A stretch of DNA of 64,000 bases, taken from positions 1 to 64,000 of the forward strand of contig JALJEE010000060.1 of assembly GCA_023231475.1 (NCBI GenBank), written 5' to 3'. The notes beneath the pieces were generated by a model that saw nothing but the letters and a program-made list of their open reading frames with translations, did not search any database and was not told the origin of the DNA. This document shows positions 10,408 through 24,266 of the stretch, piece after piece. The first letter of the stretch is position 1, and each line of letters starts with the position of its first letter. The DNA is from Seison nebaliae. Lineage: Eukaryota > Rotifera > Pararotatoria > Seisonacea > Seisonidae. Made by a program: the position numbers and the translations under genes.

Positions 10408-13400
10408 TTAATTGAATCCTTCGAAACTACTGTCTCTCCTCTTCATATTTCGTTCCTTCATCTTAGGAATTGGTTTGCCAAGTTCCGTGCAAATGGAAAT
10501 GACTTTATCTTTAGGAATCGCTTTATCAATTGGCATATTTGGATATTTTGCAGTGAATTCCTCGATATATTTATATGCCTAAAAAAAGAAGGAGAATATT
10601 TAAATGTTTTTATGAGAAGGAAGTGGAAAAAACTGTATTATTATCTTTTTTGTCCGCATAATGTTGAATGATGACACCATAAATGTGAGCTGGACGAACG
10701 ACAGAAAGAACATTCTGATCTTTCAATAAATCTTTCATTTCATCGATTGCCAAATTTGAATTATCTGGATATAATCTCAAATAATTGACATAGGATTAAA
10801 TAGATGAAAAAAATTTATGAACTTCATCGGTTTGAGGAATTTTGCTATTTTCGTCATTATTTGTCTAGTTTGTTCGATCATTGATCGAGATTTTGCTGGA
10901 TCTTTAATCTTCTCCATCGTCTTCAATCCTTCGTTCATCGCAGCAATCGCTTTCTCATAATTATGATATTCGTCAATTTCTGACTAAAAAAATGAGAAAA
11001 ATAATAAATTTTTTTTATAAATAAATTAAAATTTTTTTATATTGAACTTCACCACAAGACAAATAGAAATTCGCCAATGATTCGTATGCTTCACCTTTCA
11101 AATAAAATCGAATGATATCATTCATTAATGATTGTTCGTCTCTCCATTTGGTGGATTGTAAATAATTAGCAGCAAGAATATACGTCTCCTTCTGACGAAT
11201 AACATTAGCGAACATAATAATTTTTTTCGTATCACCCGATTTCAATAATGCTTTCATCGCACTCAACTTATTTCCACTTTGTGTGTATTTTTGTGTGGCA
11301 ACGTGATATCTTCCTTGTTCGAAAGCGGCGTCACCTAATTTCTCTAAAATTACTAATCGTTTCTTCGCTTCTGGTGTATTCGGTTCGGCATCGAGTGGCG
11401 TCAACTTTTCAATTAATTCATCATTCACTGGAATATGATGTTCATGAATAAGATTTGTTGCCAATTCATATTCTTTAATAATTGTCAATAAATTGACTGC
11501 CTTGTCAAATTGATCATTTTTCATGAAAAATTTCGCACAAGTTATCACGATATCTGGATCAGAATTCTCATCCAAACTCTCCACAATCGAATTTAGTGCT
11601 TCATATTTCTTCGCTTTTAAAGCGAGTTCGATTGCCTTGTCCACTTGTCCAGCCTTCAATCCAATTTAAAATTACTTTCAGTTCCTTTATTAAATAGTTA
11701 ACTTTATGATAAAGAATAATTGCTTTATCTTCATATCCTGGCTCTTTCTCAAAAAAGTAAGCCGTATTCAACATATCCGCTTCCGAACTTTGTAGTGCTA
11801 TGCTCATGAGATAATCGGTCATATTATTATCCTAATAGAAATAATAATAGATTATTTTAATCAACTGAAAAATTATCAAATTTCCAACTCGACATAATCG
11901 AAGTGCAGTGGTAGTAGCACCAGCTTGTCGATACATATTGATTGCTTCCTTCACTTTCGATTTCTTTATATAATATTTCCCTAATATTAAACAAGCTTTT
12001 GGATCGCGATCAGCCAAGTTCTTTGCCTCTGCCTCTTTTCCATTATTCAAAAGAATCCGAACGACATTTTCGAAATCTTCACCTTTATTATAATAGTCCA
12101 ATGCTTCCGTTTCGTCATGATATTCATTCTCATAATATTTTCCCAACCATCGATATATGTAACTAATATGAAAATTAATTAAAAATTATAATAATAATTA
12201 AAGATTAAAAAGATAGTGATGATGATGAACTGTGCATTTGTATTTTTTGCATATTCGGTTAATTTTAAAATTTCATCTTTAGTCAAATAGAAATTGGGCA
12301 ATTCTCTCTCTGTCACTTCAGCTGCTTCAAATCTACAAAATTTTATAATTTTCAATCATTTTATAAGAATGGAAACTGTTTCAACATTAATTGGAATTCA
12401 TTCGATTCTTCATCAATTTTATTAATTGATTTTTGAATATACTTCCCGTAATTGTAATGAGTCGTTTTCAAATGAATTCTGTCTGATTTTTCAGCCACAT
12501 CAATCGCTTCAGTAAATCGACCACTATTCTGATAGAAAGCATTCAATGCCGATGCGCAATCTTTCCCTTGTAATAATTCTTTTGCTTCCTCCTAAAAATG
12601 AAAGTTTTAATAAATCGAATTTAAAGAACGGGAAACTTTCATTCCTAATTCGATGGCTAATGTTCCGATTTTCACGTCAGTAGTATCACCTTTCCCAAGA
12701 GCATTAATAGCAGCTGCTGCTCGAGCATGTTTCATGTATCCCAAACATTCTCTAGCAACATCGATCCGCTTCGTTTTAACACACATCTTTGCCATATTCT
12801 CCCAAATAGCTTCCCTATAATATGGAATGGAAATGATTATGTGAAAATGGTTATAAACTTTCTTATTGATTTGATCGATTTATATGCTTCGTCCATATTA
12901 CCTTGTGTGAGATAATAATTGAATTGTATCAATGCAGACATCATCGATTCATCAATTTTAGACACGCCAACAAAATTCTTCATCAATTTCGCGGCGATAT
13001 GTGGAGAGAAATAAACGATACTTCGATTCTGTTGCACTTCCTCCACATCATACGGCTGATCTTTGTCTCCATAAATCAATCGATTATTGATGATATTGAT
13101 TTTGCTCATTTTTGGCCGATAAACTTTCTTCACATTCTCAACTAAAACGAAAAAATTTCAAATAAAAATTTAAAAAATTTTTTGTACCTTTATTCTGATA
13201 ATTATCTTCAGTTCTGTCACTGTTATCTTCATATCCACTAATGAAATAATGATAAGGAATATCACAAGCATAAAATGCGACGAATTGTTCCGGTTTTCCA
13301 TAGAAGTCATTAATTAATAAACTTTTATCATCAGCCAGAAATAATGTGACAATGATGGAAGGACTCTATGAGATATTTTAAATTGTTTCATTAATATTTC

Positions 13401-15998
13401 AACAACATTAAATAGAATTCTAACTAGTTGTTTCTTCGGTCCATATTGCATTCTTGTGGCTAAATCTTGTCCCTCAAGACCACCAAGATTCGCTTGGACC
13501 ACTGCTTCACACATGAGCACATAATTATAAGTTCTGTCCCAAACATGTGTCAACGGATATCTTCCGGCGACTTCTCGACTAAATTCATTTTTACTCCTAA
13601 AAAAATTTATGATATGTAAAATTTAATAAATTTCGAAAACTAAAAATTTTTTTAAAATTCAGAAATTAAAAAAACAAAAATTTCAGAAATTAATTCAGTT
13701 TAGGAAAGAAAAGTTGAAAAAAATTAAAAAAGAATATCATAAAAGTTTTAAAAATTTGAATGAAAAATTACCGATATTGATCTGATGTGACATCTTCATC
13801 GAAAAATCCAGAATCTTCACCAGCATCGATGTCATTTAATCCATATTCGAAATCGAAATATCGAACAATTGCATTCGCTACATCCCAAACATATAATCTT
13901 GATTCATCCATTGCGTCAGTCTGATATTATTAATTATAAGAACGATTAAATTCAAATTAACTTCAACGATAATTGAACCATTAAATGCCACTTTCGTGCC
14001 ATCGCTATTGACACTTAAACTTGTGATTTTAGACAAACCGGGACATGATATTTTGATATCGAGTTCATGACTACTTTGTTTAATAGTTCCTTTCTCAGAA
14101 CTATGATAGACTTTTATAATTCCATTAGATGTACCAATAACAGCATTCGAATTATTCACCGCTGTAATAATTGGATTACCTTCCATTTCATTAAATTTAA
14201 ACGTTTGTTTTACTGTTCCATTAAACATTCGAACGAAAACTTTCTCATTCTCCAACGTCAATAAAGAATTGTCAATAAGAATAACTTTATGTGAATCACA
14301 TGTAAATTCAGCTACAAAAACTTTATTTAATTTATTCTCAGGTGTCGACACATTACTATCGAACAATAATTGAAACGTTTTCACTTTATTCCCATTCCAG
14401 ACACAACAATACATATCTGAAATAGACACTCCACGTAACGTCATATCAAATCGTTCCTCTTTTTGAATTGATAATTTCGTATTAACAAAATGGATAACGT
14501 TTGGTGCAATTTGCAGTCCCGTCACATTATATCGCCAATCACAAATCATCGATTGTTCTGACAAGATAATTATTTCACTTCCGTGATTTGTGGCAAATGA
14601 GGAATGATCTCCACCATTCACCATACCGATAATTTCAACCGATAAATCTTTCATTTGTAATAAACTCCATTGCAATTCTCGATTTTCTTCATCCAATTTA
14701 GGCGGTAACATCTTCCAAGTGGCGAGAACGCCGTCATCACTTCCCGCCATCAAAATATTTTTATTGTCGTTAAACGTCAAACATTGGAAATGTTGTTTTG
14801 TTGGAGAATAGCCTTTCTGCTGATTAATATGAAGAACATAATTCTCATCTTTCTCCAAGTCTAACATTCTATGAAAAATAAATTTATTTTAAAAATTTTT
14901 CAAAAAAAATTTAAAAAAAAAACCTGACAACAGGTTCTCCTGATACGAAAGCAATTAACGATATTCCAGCTGATATCATGTTAAACTTCTCAGCTTTACC
15001 TCCCAATTTTGCTGTAGTTAGTTCTGTGAGTGTTGTATCAGTTGCCATGGCGAATATCGTCATAATGAGATTATTACTCACCACAATCAATTTCCTTGTC
15101 GATGCTGAATATAACATAATTCTTATATCATTACTCGTCTGTGTCAATTGAGCCCATCGTCCATTATCACTTACAGCATATATTGCACCTGAAAATTTTG
15201 AAATAATTAAAAAAAATTTATTAAATTTAATTTAATTTAAAAAAAAAATTTAGATAAAACTTTAAACCTTTATCAACAGCAAATACAATTTGTGCCAATT
15301 CTTTTGCTTTACTATTAAATTCCGCTTTCTCTCGTAACATCGCCGTTTTTGGCCGTCCACCTGCTGCCGTTTTTGGACGACGTGCTAAAAGAAAAAAATT
15401 TTGAATTATTAAGTGATAAAAAAAACAATTGCAACTAACAAGTTAGTGGTCGATTAGCTTGTCTAGCTGCCGGTTGAGTTGATTCATCATCGGTATCCAT
15501 CGTATACGCTACTTTGTATAAACAACTGACGATACTAGTTCCGGTTGGCAACGGAATTCGAATATTAAATTGTTTCTCGAATGACACACGATTTTCAATG
15601 ATCACTCCCCAAATCGATACATTGGCATCGGAATCGAGAACGAAAAGTGTCTTCCCATTTCCAGAGAAAATGATATAAACGATATCATTATCATGATTAG
15701 CTTCGATATGTTCAACTCGTTTAGATAAGGGACTCCATTGTGTTAATGTTCCCGTTTCCCAACCGACAACTAATAATTTCTTCGTCGGATGCCAATCACA
15801 AGTGAGAGGAGCATATGCATTTTTCATAAATGCTTCACGTAAATTCTCTCCTTCATCTGTAAATATTTGGACAGTTCCACGACTCTGTTCATTGAAGGAC
15901 AAGGCAGCTAAGAGAATGTAATCTTTGTGGTATTTCAAGTTCGTATAATTCACATTATCGATTGGAGATTGTACACGAAAATCGAAGAATAACGCCAT
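10408..15998 (-). CDS. IFT140: Intraflagellar transport protein 140 (IFT-A complex)
   Basis: Seventeen exons: 15440-15998, 15268-15384, 14924-15188, 13962-14868, 13772-13920, 13425-13596, 13188-13365, 12859-13141, 12637-12814, 12377-12591, 12231-12332, 11889-12162, 11703-11831, 11048-11653, 10823-10983, 10634-10775, 10408-10578; 1428 aa (human 1462). All phases agree. IFT140 is a core IFT-A subunit for retrograde transport and ciliary membrane-protein entry. The N-terminal half is WD40 (MALFFDFRV start, DWHPTKKLLVVGWETGTLT, GTVKQTFKFNEMEGNP). The C-terminal half, from about residue 780, is TPR: MDEAYKSIK, NMAKMCVKTKRIDVARECLG, YHVATQKYTQSGNKLSAMKALLKSGDTKKI cut into short matches, QKETYILAANYLQS. 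The start is the ATG at 15996-15998, two codons inside the longest ORF. Introns include 41-, 44-, 47- and 49-nt examples. In arthropods it would act in ciliated sensory neurons. Confidence 0.95.
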
Positions 15999-16251
15999 AA
16001 TCAACTCATCAATTAAGAACGGATTTTACTAGCGATATGTCGTTGTTATAGTAACGAAAATATTAGGAGCATTTAAAATTTTTTTTTATTATTTTCCTCA
16101 TTCAATTCCTTATCAGTTTCAATTCAAATAAGAAGCTAACTAAAAAGAAGAATAATTTTCTCTTAAAAGTTTATTTAACAATTCTCATAAATTAAGCACA
16201 GAAATAAAAGAATAAAAAAAATGTCTTGACATTTAAATTGTTCATTCAATT

Positions 16252-18366
16252 TTATTCCATCATTTCGACTAGAAGTTTCAGATGTTTTTGATGGAAAAGT
16301 TTCTTGGAAGCGAATAAATTATATGTATCAAAATTCTGATAATCTTTCCCAATGAATGGAATATAATATATTCGTAGGAGCAATTTAATAAGTGCGAGAA
16401 ATTTATTATCATTCTCTTCATTCTCATTCGGTTGTCGTCTCGCAATTTTCATTTGTATTAATGACGTGTAATTATGATTTGTGCAGAAATTTGGTTCGAT
16501 TTCATCCCAATCATCTCGACATGAATCGATGATGAAATGACATTTCTTCAAATGAATGAATCGATTCGATTCTTCTTTATTGAGATGATTGAAATCTGAA
16601 TGGAAATAAGATGTCGAATTTGAATAATTCGTATAATAGCGAGGTAGTTGCCCATGAAAATGGGATGGTAGCCACCTGATATTCCAATTGGGATTATTGA
16701 GAAAGAAAGATGAAGGGAAACGATGCCATTCCTTCCCCATACAGAAATTAACGGATGATTGATGAAGGAGAGAATTCAATTTATCATTTCGTTGAGTGAT
16801 TGACAATTTGTTGAGACGATTAAATAGATCGATAGTAGAGAAATAATTTTCATAAATTTGAATAAATCTCGAGAGTGAAATGAGTATAAAGACGAACATC
16901 AGAACGATTGTTGATAAAGTTCTCTTGTAACAGATATGATGAGTTGATGTATTTGATTTGAAATGATAAAACGGATTAGGCAATAATAACCAAATTGATT
17001 GAATAGATAAAGTAGCTGATAATAATATGAATGGTAAAATGGGAGTGAGAAATCTTTCTTCTTTATGTTCTTGAATTGACAATACAATGAACCATAACCA
17101 AGCACCAGATACTGGTAGAACATGATATTTAAACCAATTAATTAAATTACCGTTCAACGATGATGACGATGATGAAGTGACGTGACGTAAAGTATTGAAA
17201 AAAATAGAAAGGAATGATAACGGCAAATGAAGACAACATAGTACTAGTGCGATATTATTATTGAGAAATAGATTCTTCACATAAAAACTAAACGGTTCTG
17301 TACCATATAATGATGGTCCAGAAATTTCCGTTTTATCATTGAAAACATTATACAAGAGAATGTTCAATGAAGGAATAGTGATTCGTTCATAATAATAATA
17401 ATCGATAATGGTCATTATCGAAATTAGAATTAGGAAAATTACGAATGATCTCAAAAGGAAATAAAGAAGTTTTTGAAGGAAAAAAAATTTCGTCCAATTT
17501 TTCACCATTCTCGGAATGAGTTCATCATTATCTTTATTCAAAAATAAAATTTCAAAAACTATCGGTAATGATAATACAACGATAAATGGCCATCCACTAA
17601 ATAACGTTGCTATAGCAACGAATATGATTGATAAAGTGTATTCTTTCAAATAACATGTCGCATACGCTATCAACATTATATGAGTGACGAATGTTGATGG
17701 TAGGAATGAAACGGATTGACTGAACGTTCCCACATTGAATAATTGGAAAACCATCCAAACGACATGTGGATAATATTCGATTGGTAATGACCATTGTTTA
17801 TTGAAGTTCTGATCCAACACCAAACGGACATATAACGATCGATAGAATAAAATTTCTGCAACCGTTGCTAATAAAGCAAGGAATGAACGATGAAGATAAA
17901 ATATCACTAAATGATTATTAGTGAGATAAGAAATGAATTGAATTGGTAAGGAGAGAATTCGAATAAAAGAATATGATCGAAGTGAATATTGTCCCGAATA
18001 TTCCCATGTCTGCATCCCCTTCCCATACACCACATAATGCATCGGTTCCCAAAAATTAAATGTCTCATCACAATCATTCATGATCGTCCATAAAGCGGAC
18101 GCAATTCGTATTGATAAAGAAATTTTAAAGAAACTCCCAATATTCGGTACGAGTGAAGAGAAATTCCACGAATTTTTCGAATTGAAAATAAATGAAAAAA
18201 TCGTATTTCTTTCCAAAATCTTCTTTCCATTTTTCATCATTGATCCAGATGATGATCCCGATGATGATGATGATGATGACGACGACGACGACGGAATATT
18301 CGTCCCATTTCCCGAATCAATCTTCCGATGAGACAGACGATGTTTCAAAGCGAAACGATTAGCCAT
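16252..18366 (-). CDS. ALG9: Alpha-1,2-mannosyltransferase ALG9
   Basis: Intronless, 704 aa. ALG9 adds the seventh and ninth mannoses to the dolichol-linked N-glycan precursor in the ER lumen, using dolichol-phosphate-mannose. Landmarks of GT22 enzymes: the luminal acidic motif NDCDETFNFWEPMHYVVYG (~93-112) with GMQTWEYS, LRSY; multiple hydrophobic membrane helices through ~480; and the EHKEERFLTPILPFILLS motif (~435). The soluble C-terminal part has FCMGKEWHRFPSSFFL, typical of ALG9. The N-terminal ~75 residues hold a Ser/Gly run encoded by TCATC-type repeats (18240-18300) that is not conserved. The start is the ATG at 18364-18366. It lies 253 bases upstream of IFT140 on the same strand, and head-to-head with P5C reductase. 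Confidence 0.95.
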   Translation of the reverse strand: MANRFALKHRLSHRKIDSGNGTNIPSSSSSSSSSSSGSSSGSMMKNGKKILERNTIFSFIFNSKNSWNFSSLVPNIGSFFKISLSIRIASALWTIMNDCDETFNFWEPMHYVVYGKGMQTWEYSGQYSLRSYSFIRILSLPIQFISYLTNNHLVIFYLHRSFLALLATVAEILFYRSLYVRLVLDQNFNKQWSLPIEYYPHVVWMVFQLFNVGTFSQSVSFLPSTFVTHIMLIAYATCYLKEYTLSIIFVAIATLFSGWPFIVVLSLPIVFEILFLNKDNDELIPRMVKNWTKFFFLQKLLYFLLRSFVIFLILISIMTIIDYYYYERITIPSLNILLYNVFNDKTEISGPSLYGTEPFSFYVKNLFLNNNIALVLCCLHLPLSFLSIFFNTLRHVTSSSSSSLNGNLINWFKYHVLPVSGAWLWFIVLSIQEHKEERFLTPILPFILLSATLSIQSIWLLLPNPFYHFKSNTSTHHICYKRTLSTIVLMFVFILISLSRFIQIYENYFSTIDLFNRLNKLSITQRNDKLNSLLHQSSVNFCMGKEWHRFPSSFFLNNPNWNIRWLPSHFHGQLPRYYTNYSNSTSYFHSDFNHLNKEESNRFIHLKKCHFIIDSCRDDWDEIEPNFCTNHNYTSLIQMKIARRQPNENEENDNKFLALIKLLLRIYYIPFIGKDYQNFDTYNLFASKKLFHQKHLKLLVEMME

Positions 18367-18835
18367 TTCTTATAAAACGATTTTTGAAAATTTTTCTATT
18401 ATATTTATAACGAATCCCTCACAATTCTCCTTCAATACTCTTTTTTGTGTGAAAGACTGATAATTTGAATAAGAATTTATCCTTAAAATTGTCGTCATTC
18501 CAAGAAATTTATTATTCTTCTTTTGTCACGTTCGAATAAATTTTTATCTGATTAAATCTCCTCACAAATTCCTCTTGATAAGTAAATCCTTTTTAATTTA
18601 TTTCAACAACTCAAAAAATTTTCGTCAGAAATTTTCAAAAATTTCTCTCTCAATTTTCTTCTTTGTGTCGTGTCACTTCTTATTTTCCTCTCTCTCTCTC
18701 TCTTTCTCTCTTTCTAATAAATTTCATGTAATATCATGTATAAAATGGGTAATTGTTTTATGTGGAAAGAAAAGTGAAATTAATAAATTTTTATTTTGAG
18801 AAAATTTTCATTAAAAATTTAGCACGGACCGAAAA
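18367..18835. promoter_or_regulatory. Divergent promoter region ALG9 / P5C reductase
   Basis: 469 bases between two start codons facing away from each other, so both promoters and 5' UTRs lie here. The notable element is a pyrimidine (CT) run at about 18688-18714 on the plus strand, like the CT/GA repeats common in arthropod promoters. No coding signal is seen. Confidence 0.4.
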
Positions 18836-19678
18836 ATGGAAGAATATTTCATATTTATTGGAGCTGGTAATATAGCGGCGTCGATAGCAAAGCAGTTGGT
18901 AGATGAGACGAGTGGAATAAAGAAAACAAATGTGATGTTTTATAATCATCGACCGAAAATTATCGATTCATCATTCGATGAATGTCCATTCAGAACGGAC
19001 ATTTCTCTCAACGATTATTTCCATGAAACGAATAAATTGAAAGGATTACGATATATTTTCTTGACAGTCAAACCGAATGTATTGATGGAAACTTGTCGTC
19101 AGAAATTGAAATTACTCGAAGGAAATTTCATTTTAATTTCCGTTGCGGCAGGAATTGAAATCAATGAAATCAGACGATATGCGGGAAAATCAATAATATA
19201 TCGAATTATGATCAATACGCCAGTGGCTGTCAATTGTGGAAGTTGTACAATTGCAGGCGAAGCCGAACAATCAAAAGAACATGACGAACGTGTAATCAAT
19301 TTAATGAATAAAATTGCGAGTTGCGACAAGGAAATTATCAGAAACGAAAATAAATTGAATGATATTGCCGCTGTTAGCGGAAGTACTCCAGCATTCTATT
19401 ATCTCGTTTGTGAATCGATAGCAAACGCAGGAATTCTTCTCGGTCTCCCAAAACATTTGGCTCTACGACATGCAGCCGAAAGTATGAAAGGAGCGGCAGA
19501 AATGATTCTACAAACGGGAAAACATCCAGCAATTTTAAGAGAAGAAGTCTGCAGTCCTGGCGGTGCGACGATTGCAGGAATTGAAGTTCTCGAAATGAAC
19601 AGTGTTCGATCTTCGATGATGCAAGCATCGAAAGCCGTTTCGAAGAAATGCGAAGAATTGGGAAATATTAAAAAATGA
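18836..19678 (+). CDS. PYCR: Pyrroline-5-carboxylate reductase
   Basis: Intronless, 280 aa. It reduces delta-1-pyrroline-5-carboxylate to proline with NAD(P)H, the last step of proline synthesis. The N-terminal Rossmann loop is FIGAGNIAASIAKQL (4-18). The middle holds KPNVLMETCR and ISVAAGIEINEIR ... IYRIMINTPVAVNCG. The dimerisation domain has AVSGSTPAFYYLVCESIANAG, MKGAAEMI and the signature EEVCSPGGATIAGIEVLE (~240-257). The length matches the family (about 270-320). The start is the first ATG, directly before the Rossmann strand. No transit peptide is seen, so a PYCR3/ProC-like cytosolic form is likely. Confidence 0.97.
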   Translation: MEEYFIFIGAGNIAASIAKQLVDETSGIKKTNVMFYNHRPKIIDSSFDECPFRTDISLNDYFHETNKLKGLRYIFLTVKPNVLMETCRQKLKLLEGNFILISVAAGIEINEIRRYAGKSIIYRIMINTPVAVNCGSCTIAGEAEQSKEHDERVINLMNKIASCDKEIIRNENKLNDIAAVSGSTPAFYYLVCESIANAGILLGLPKHLALRHAAESMKGAAEMILQTGKHPAILREEVCSPGGATIAGIEVLEMNSVRSSMMQASKAVSKKCEELGNIKK

Positions 19679-22207
19679 AAATGAGTTCGAGCTTAAAATT
19701 TTGAAAATAAATAAATTTAAATAATTGGAAAATTAAAAGACGATGAAGTTGAAGAGGTTGAAATGAAGAAAGATAAATTTTGATATTTCATTTCCGCTTG
19801 AGATGGCGGAGAGTCTTTGCTAATCATATATCTGATGACGAAACAATGGGAGGGGGAGACAAAAGACGTTGTAGATGGCAAAAGTATCACATTTCATGTG
19901 TGTTAATGTAAGAGGAAAAATGGGAGAAATATCTGCCTGATTTGACATGCGATCTAGGAAGTACTAAATACTAATGTTTATGTATATACACATCCGATAA
20001 GTGGAATGGAGATGTGGATAGTTTTATTTAAAAATCTAATAGAGAATCACATAAACAAATGGGATGAACTTGAGTGAGGGCAATGTGCAGTTTATTTTAG
20101 TTAATTTCTTCTTATAAACCGATTGGAATAAATAGTGTCTTTACAACATTGAATTGATTGAGGGATTGGATATGAAAGAAAAGGAAAAACTTATTTATGA
20201 TATTCTGATGATGATGTGTGTGTAGAGAGATCAGGACGAATCGTTGTGGGAAAATGAATTAAAATTGTCTACATAAACATTTTGATAAAATAATAAATTG
20301 GTGAAGTTGAATAAATGAAAGAAAATAGAGCAAAGATTTCTCATTTGCATTGATGCATTAAGAATGTAATGCGAGAGGAACAGAAATGTTTTTCGTGGAT
20401 CCTACCTAGTCGGAGTGGAGGAGGAGGAGGGGGTTGATAAGGATAGAAAGTGAACAAGAGAAAGTAGAGAGATGATGAGATATTAACGAAATAAGTCCTA
20501 TGAAATCGACGTGCATGTATATGACTATATCAATAAATGTATATACGTATATTGGTCGATTGATAGAGAGAAATCGATGAAGAAAGGAGAAATGAATGCT
20601 GAAGATATGGTGAGAAAAAAAAGACAATGATATCGAAAAATGAAATGAATTAGAACTATATTAAAATCATTTCGTTTTAAATAATATTAATGAGAAATAA
20701 CATTTTCATCTTCTTTCCTTTTGTCATCAACAAAAGAAGAACTGGAGAAAACATAATAAGCGACTCCATTCGACGACTGTTCCAATGTGTTCGTCGTACG
20801 AGATTGGAAGAAACTTAAAAAAAACTTAAAACTTCCACAAGTAGTTTCTTTATTTGAGTTATCACAGGCTCATTCAACTATTGAGCTAAGTCTTTTGTTG
20901 AGAGGAGTATTGAACATTATTCAATTGAGCATAGATCTGACAGATATTACAGGATGGAAGATGTATTCTATGATGAGAATGATCGTTTCAACTGAAACAA
21001 GATTCGTGTAAATAAATTATGGAAGGAAAGAAAAATAATGGGATTTGTATGTAGTCGATTTTGTATGAGACGATTGTTGGATGGTTGTTGAACATTCTAA
21101 AAGAGTAACTATATCATTTATACATTAGAAGAACATTCTCTTATGTATATAAATGAATTATGTACATGTAACATCATCATTATTGTCATGATCAATAATA
21201 TCTGGTTGGAGTGGAAAATATAAAGATAATTATTTCAATGTACTCACATACATGTATACGTAGCGATTAGTAGCGGTCCAATATATTTATGTGGTAAGTA
21301 GTGTAAGCAAAATGAATGTATGCGCAAGTATTGAAAGGAAGGGATGGTGTGCATATATGTATGAATGGTGTATGAACTATATGAACACGATAACAAATAT
21401 GAAATGCAAAGTATCGAATTATTCTCCTCTTATACACATTGGGGGAAGACAATGGGAATATGTTCGTCTTCCTTCTTCTAACCACAAACGACAATAGAGA
21501 AATGGTGTTATCGTCGTGGGATTGAGGAGGAGGACGAAGGGAGTCGAAGACGAGAAGTTTCTTGTATTTGGATAATGACGATTATTCGCTAAGTAAGTGT
21601 GAGTACGTGTGTGGAGGTAGGACAAGACATAACTGGATTTTGGAAGTTGTTCGAGAGAGTTTTTCACGAGATAATATCGAATTGAATTAATTAAAGGAAT
21701 AAATTGTTTTATAATTTTTCGTTATTCAATTTCCTTAATTTGTTGTGATCGGCGGTTGTTCCTTAATGTTCATTCATTTCTTCCACTTTATTATCAATTA
21801 TAAATGAAATTGACGGTTTGTAGAGTGAAGGAGCGGACAGACAAAAGAGATATTGTGCATGTATATCTACAATTCGTAGAGAAAGAGAGAGAGGGAGATA
21901 TTGACGGACGGAAAGAGTTAGAAATCGCACAGAACCTGTATCGGAAGACGAATGTTTTAAGAATAAATAGAAGAGAGTCGATAAATAATAGAAATAATAA
22001 TTGAATGAAAAAAAAAGAAAAAGATTTATTACAAACTGGAATAATTATTGACGAGAACAATATCAACAACAATAACAATAACATCGTCATTTAAATTAGA
22101 AGAATTTGAAAATTCTTCATAAACTTCAGCGAACACACACAAAGTGATCGTTGGACGAGAAGAATTTCCTTGTTTTAAAATAGTTATCTTCCCTCTAATT
22201 CAAAATG
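19679..22207. other. Intergenic / liprin-alpha upstream region
   Basis: About 2.5 kb between the P5C reductase stop and the liprin-alpha start. It is purine/GA-rich in parts on the plus strand (for example about 20410-20470 and 21870-21980), with alternating TA/CA words around 21100-21300. Short ORFs here have no recognisable family and biased composition. It probably holds the liprin-alpha promoter and 5' UTR, perhaps with upstream non-coding exons that I cannot define. Confidence 0.4.
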
Positions 22208-24229
22208 ATGTGCGATGTTATGCCGACGATTCCGGAGTCGAACATCGGCTCAGATGATGACGAAGACTCAACTGATAATCGTGACGAGAGTGATCTGGCG
22301 AATGAATCGAATTGTCATACTGATATGAATGGAAATCATTCGATTGAATCGATGTCGATGGTTTATGAGAATCAAAATGAGAATAATGATGATTCTCATA
22401 AATCGTCGAATAATAATAGTAATAATTCGTCGTCGACTTCGAGTAAATCAGGTGATCATGATGGGAAATCGAACGAGAATAGACGAGAACTTCTTCAACA
22501 TTTATCGAATATAATTTCTGAGAATCATCTGATGACGAATATCGATTCAAACGGTCAAGTACAGACGGCGGCGAATATCGAACAGATTATGATGAATATG
22601 TTGGAGGAGCGTGACAAATTGTTAGATCAATTGAGAGAACGTGAAGAACAAATTGTTGATTTGGAAGATCGTTTAAGAGATTCGGAGAAAGAACGAGATG
22701 AATCAGTGAAACAATTGGAAAGTTCGATTCCTCATGATGTTCTCGTATTATCTCGTGAATTGTCACAATTGCGACAATCGTTATGTGAACGAGACGATGA
22801 GATCGCTGAATTGAAAGCGGAAAGAAATAATACTCGTTTGTTGTTGGAACATCTAGAATGTTTAGTAGCGAGACATGAGCGTGCACTTCGTATGACACTC
22901 GTCAAACGTCAACAACAACAACAACAACAATTGAATAATATGAATGGGATGGGCGGTGCCAATGGAAGTAGTAGTTCGGGAGGTGTCAGTTCAGAAGTAG
23001 AAGTGTTGAAAGCATTAAAATCGTTATTCGAACATCATAAAGCATTAGATCAGAAAGTTCGAACGAAATTGAACATCTCTCAAGAGAAGTGTAAACAATT
23101 GGAAGAAGAAATTAGTACGGTACGACGTCAATTAGATGATGTGGAGATCGAACGTGACAACGCATTCCATCTCATTCAACTCAACAAACAACAACAACAA
23201 CAATTGACGAGTAATATCGAGAAGATGGAAGAGCAAAAGGACAAATCGGATAATGATCTTTCCATAGACGAACAACAACAACAACAACAACAGAAAGATA
23301 AGTTTATTATTGATCAAGAGAAGATGGCGAGCGAATTGACGAAAGAGAAGGATGATCTGATTAATAATGAAGTGAAACAATTGAATGAGACGAATATTCA
23401 TAACGTTCAGGAGATTAAGATGTTGAGGGGAAGATGTCAAGAATTGCAGACACATGTCAGTCGATTGGAAGAACAATTATCTGGTGCTTGTCGTGACATG
23501 CAACAATTGCAACAAGAAGCGTCTCGAGGTGCTCGGGCCGCCGTCGAATTGAGAGAAGGAGAGAAACGTTCCACTCAATTGGAACATCGATATTTGGAAG
23601 CGCAACGAGAAATCGCCAATCTTCATGAATTACAAGATCGATTAGAAAGTGAAATGGCAGCGAAGGAGATCGCTTGTCGTCAACACGACGAACGAGCTCG
23701 TCTACTACAAGAGAGAATCGATTCAGCCGAACAACGTCTCTCTCAGCAAGCAACGGAACGTGGAGAATTGGAATCGGAACGACTACATCGAAATGTCGTC
23801 CTCTCACAAGTCCACGATCATCAGACAACGTTAGAAGAGAAAGTTCGTCAAACAATGAGAGATTTGGAGGAGAATAAAGGCGAATTGAATCGGTCGAAAC
23901 AACGCGAACAGATGGCGGAAGAACATGCAGCTCGATTGTCTCAAACCGTCGATAAATTATTGACCGAATCGAACGAGAGATTGCAGGTACATCTACGTGA
24001 ACGTATGCAATCATTGGAAGCGAGAGATCAATTAATCGAAGAACGAGATCACGCTAGAAGTGAAGTCGAACAAATGCAACGAGAAAGTTTAGAATTGAAA
24101 GCAGAAAGTCGACGATTGAAATGTCAATTGGAGAATGCCAAAGCTGACAAACAATCCGCTCAAAAACGCATCGAAGAAGCACTCATCGAAATTAAGGAAC
24201 TTCATTCACAAATGCAACAACATGTCACC

Positions 24230-24266
<37 letters not shown>

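Noticed and set aside
18240-18300. GATGATGAT ORF on the plus strand at the ALG9 N-terminus
   Set aside because: Antisense of the Ser/Gly-coding repeat in ALG9; no start context or conservation.
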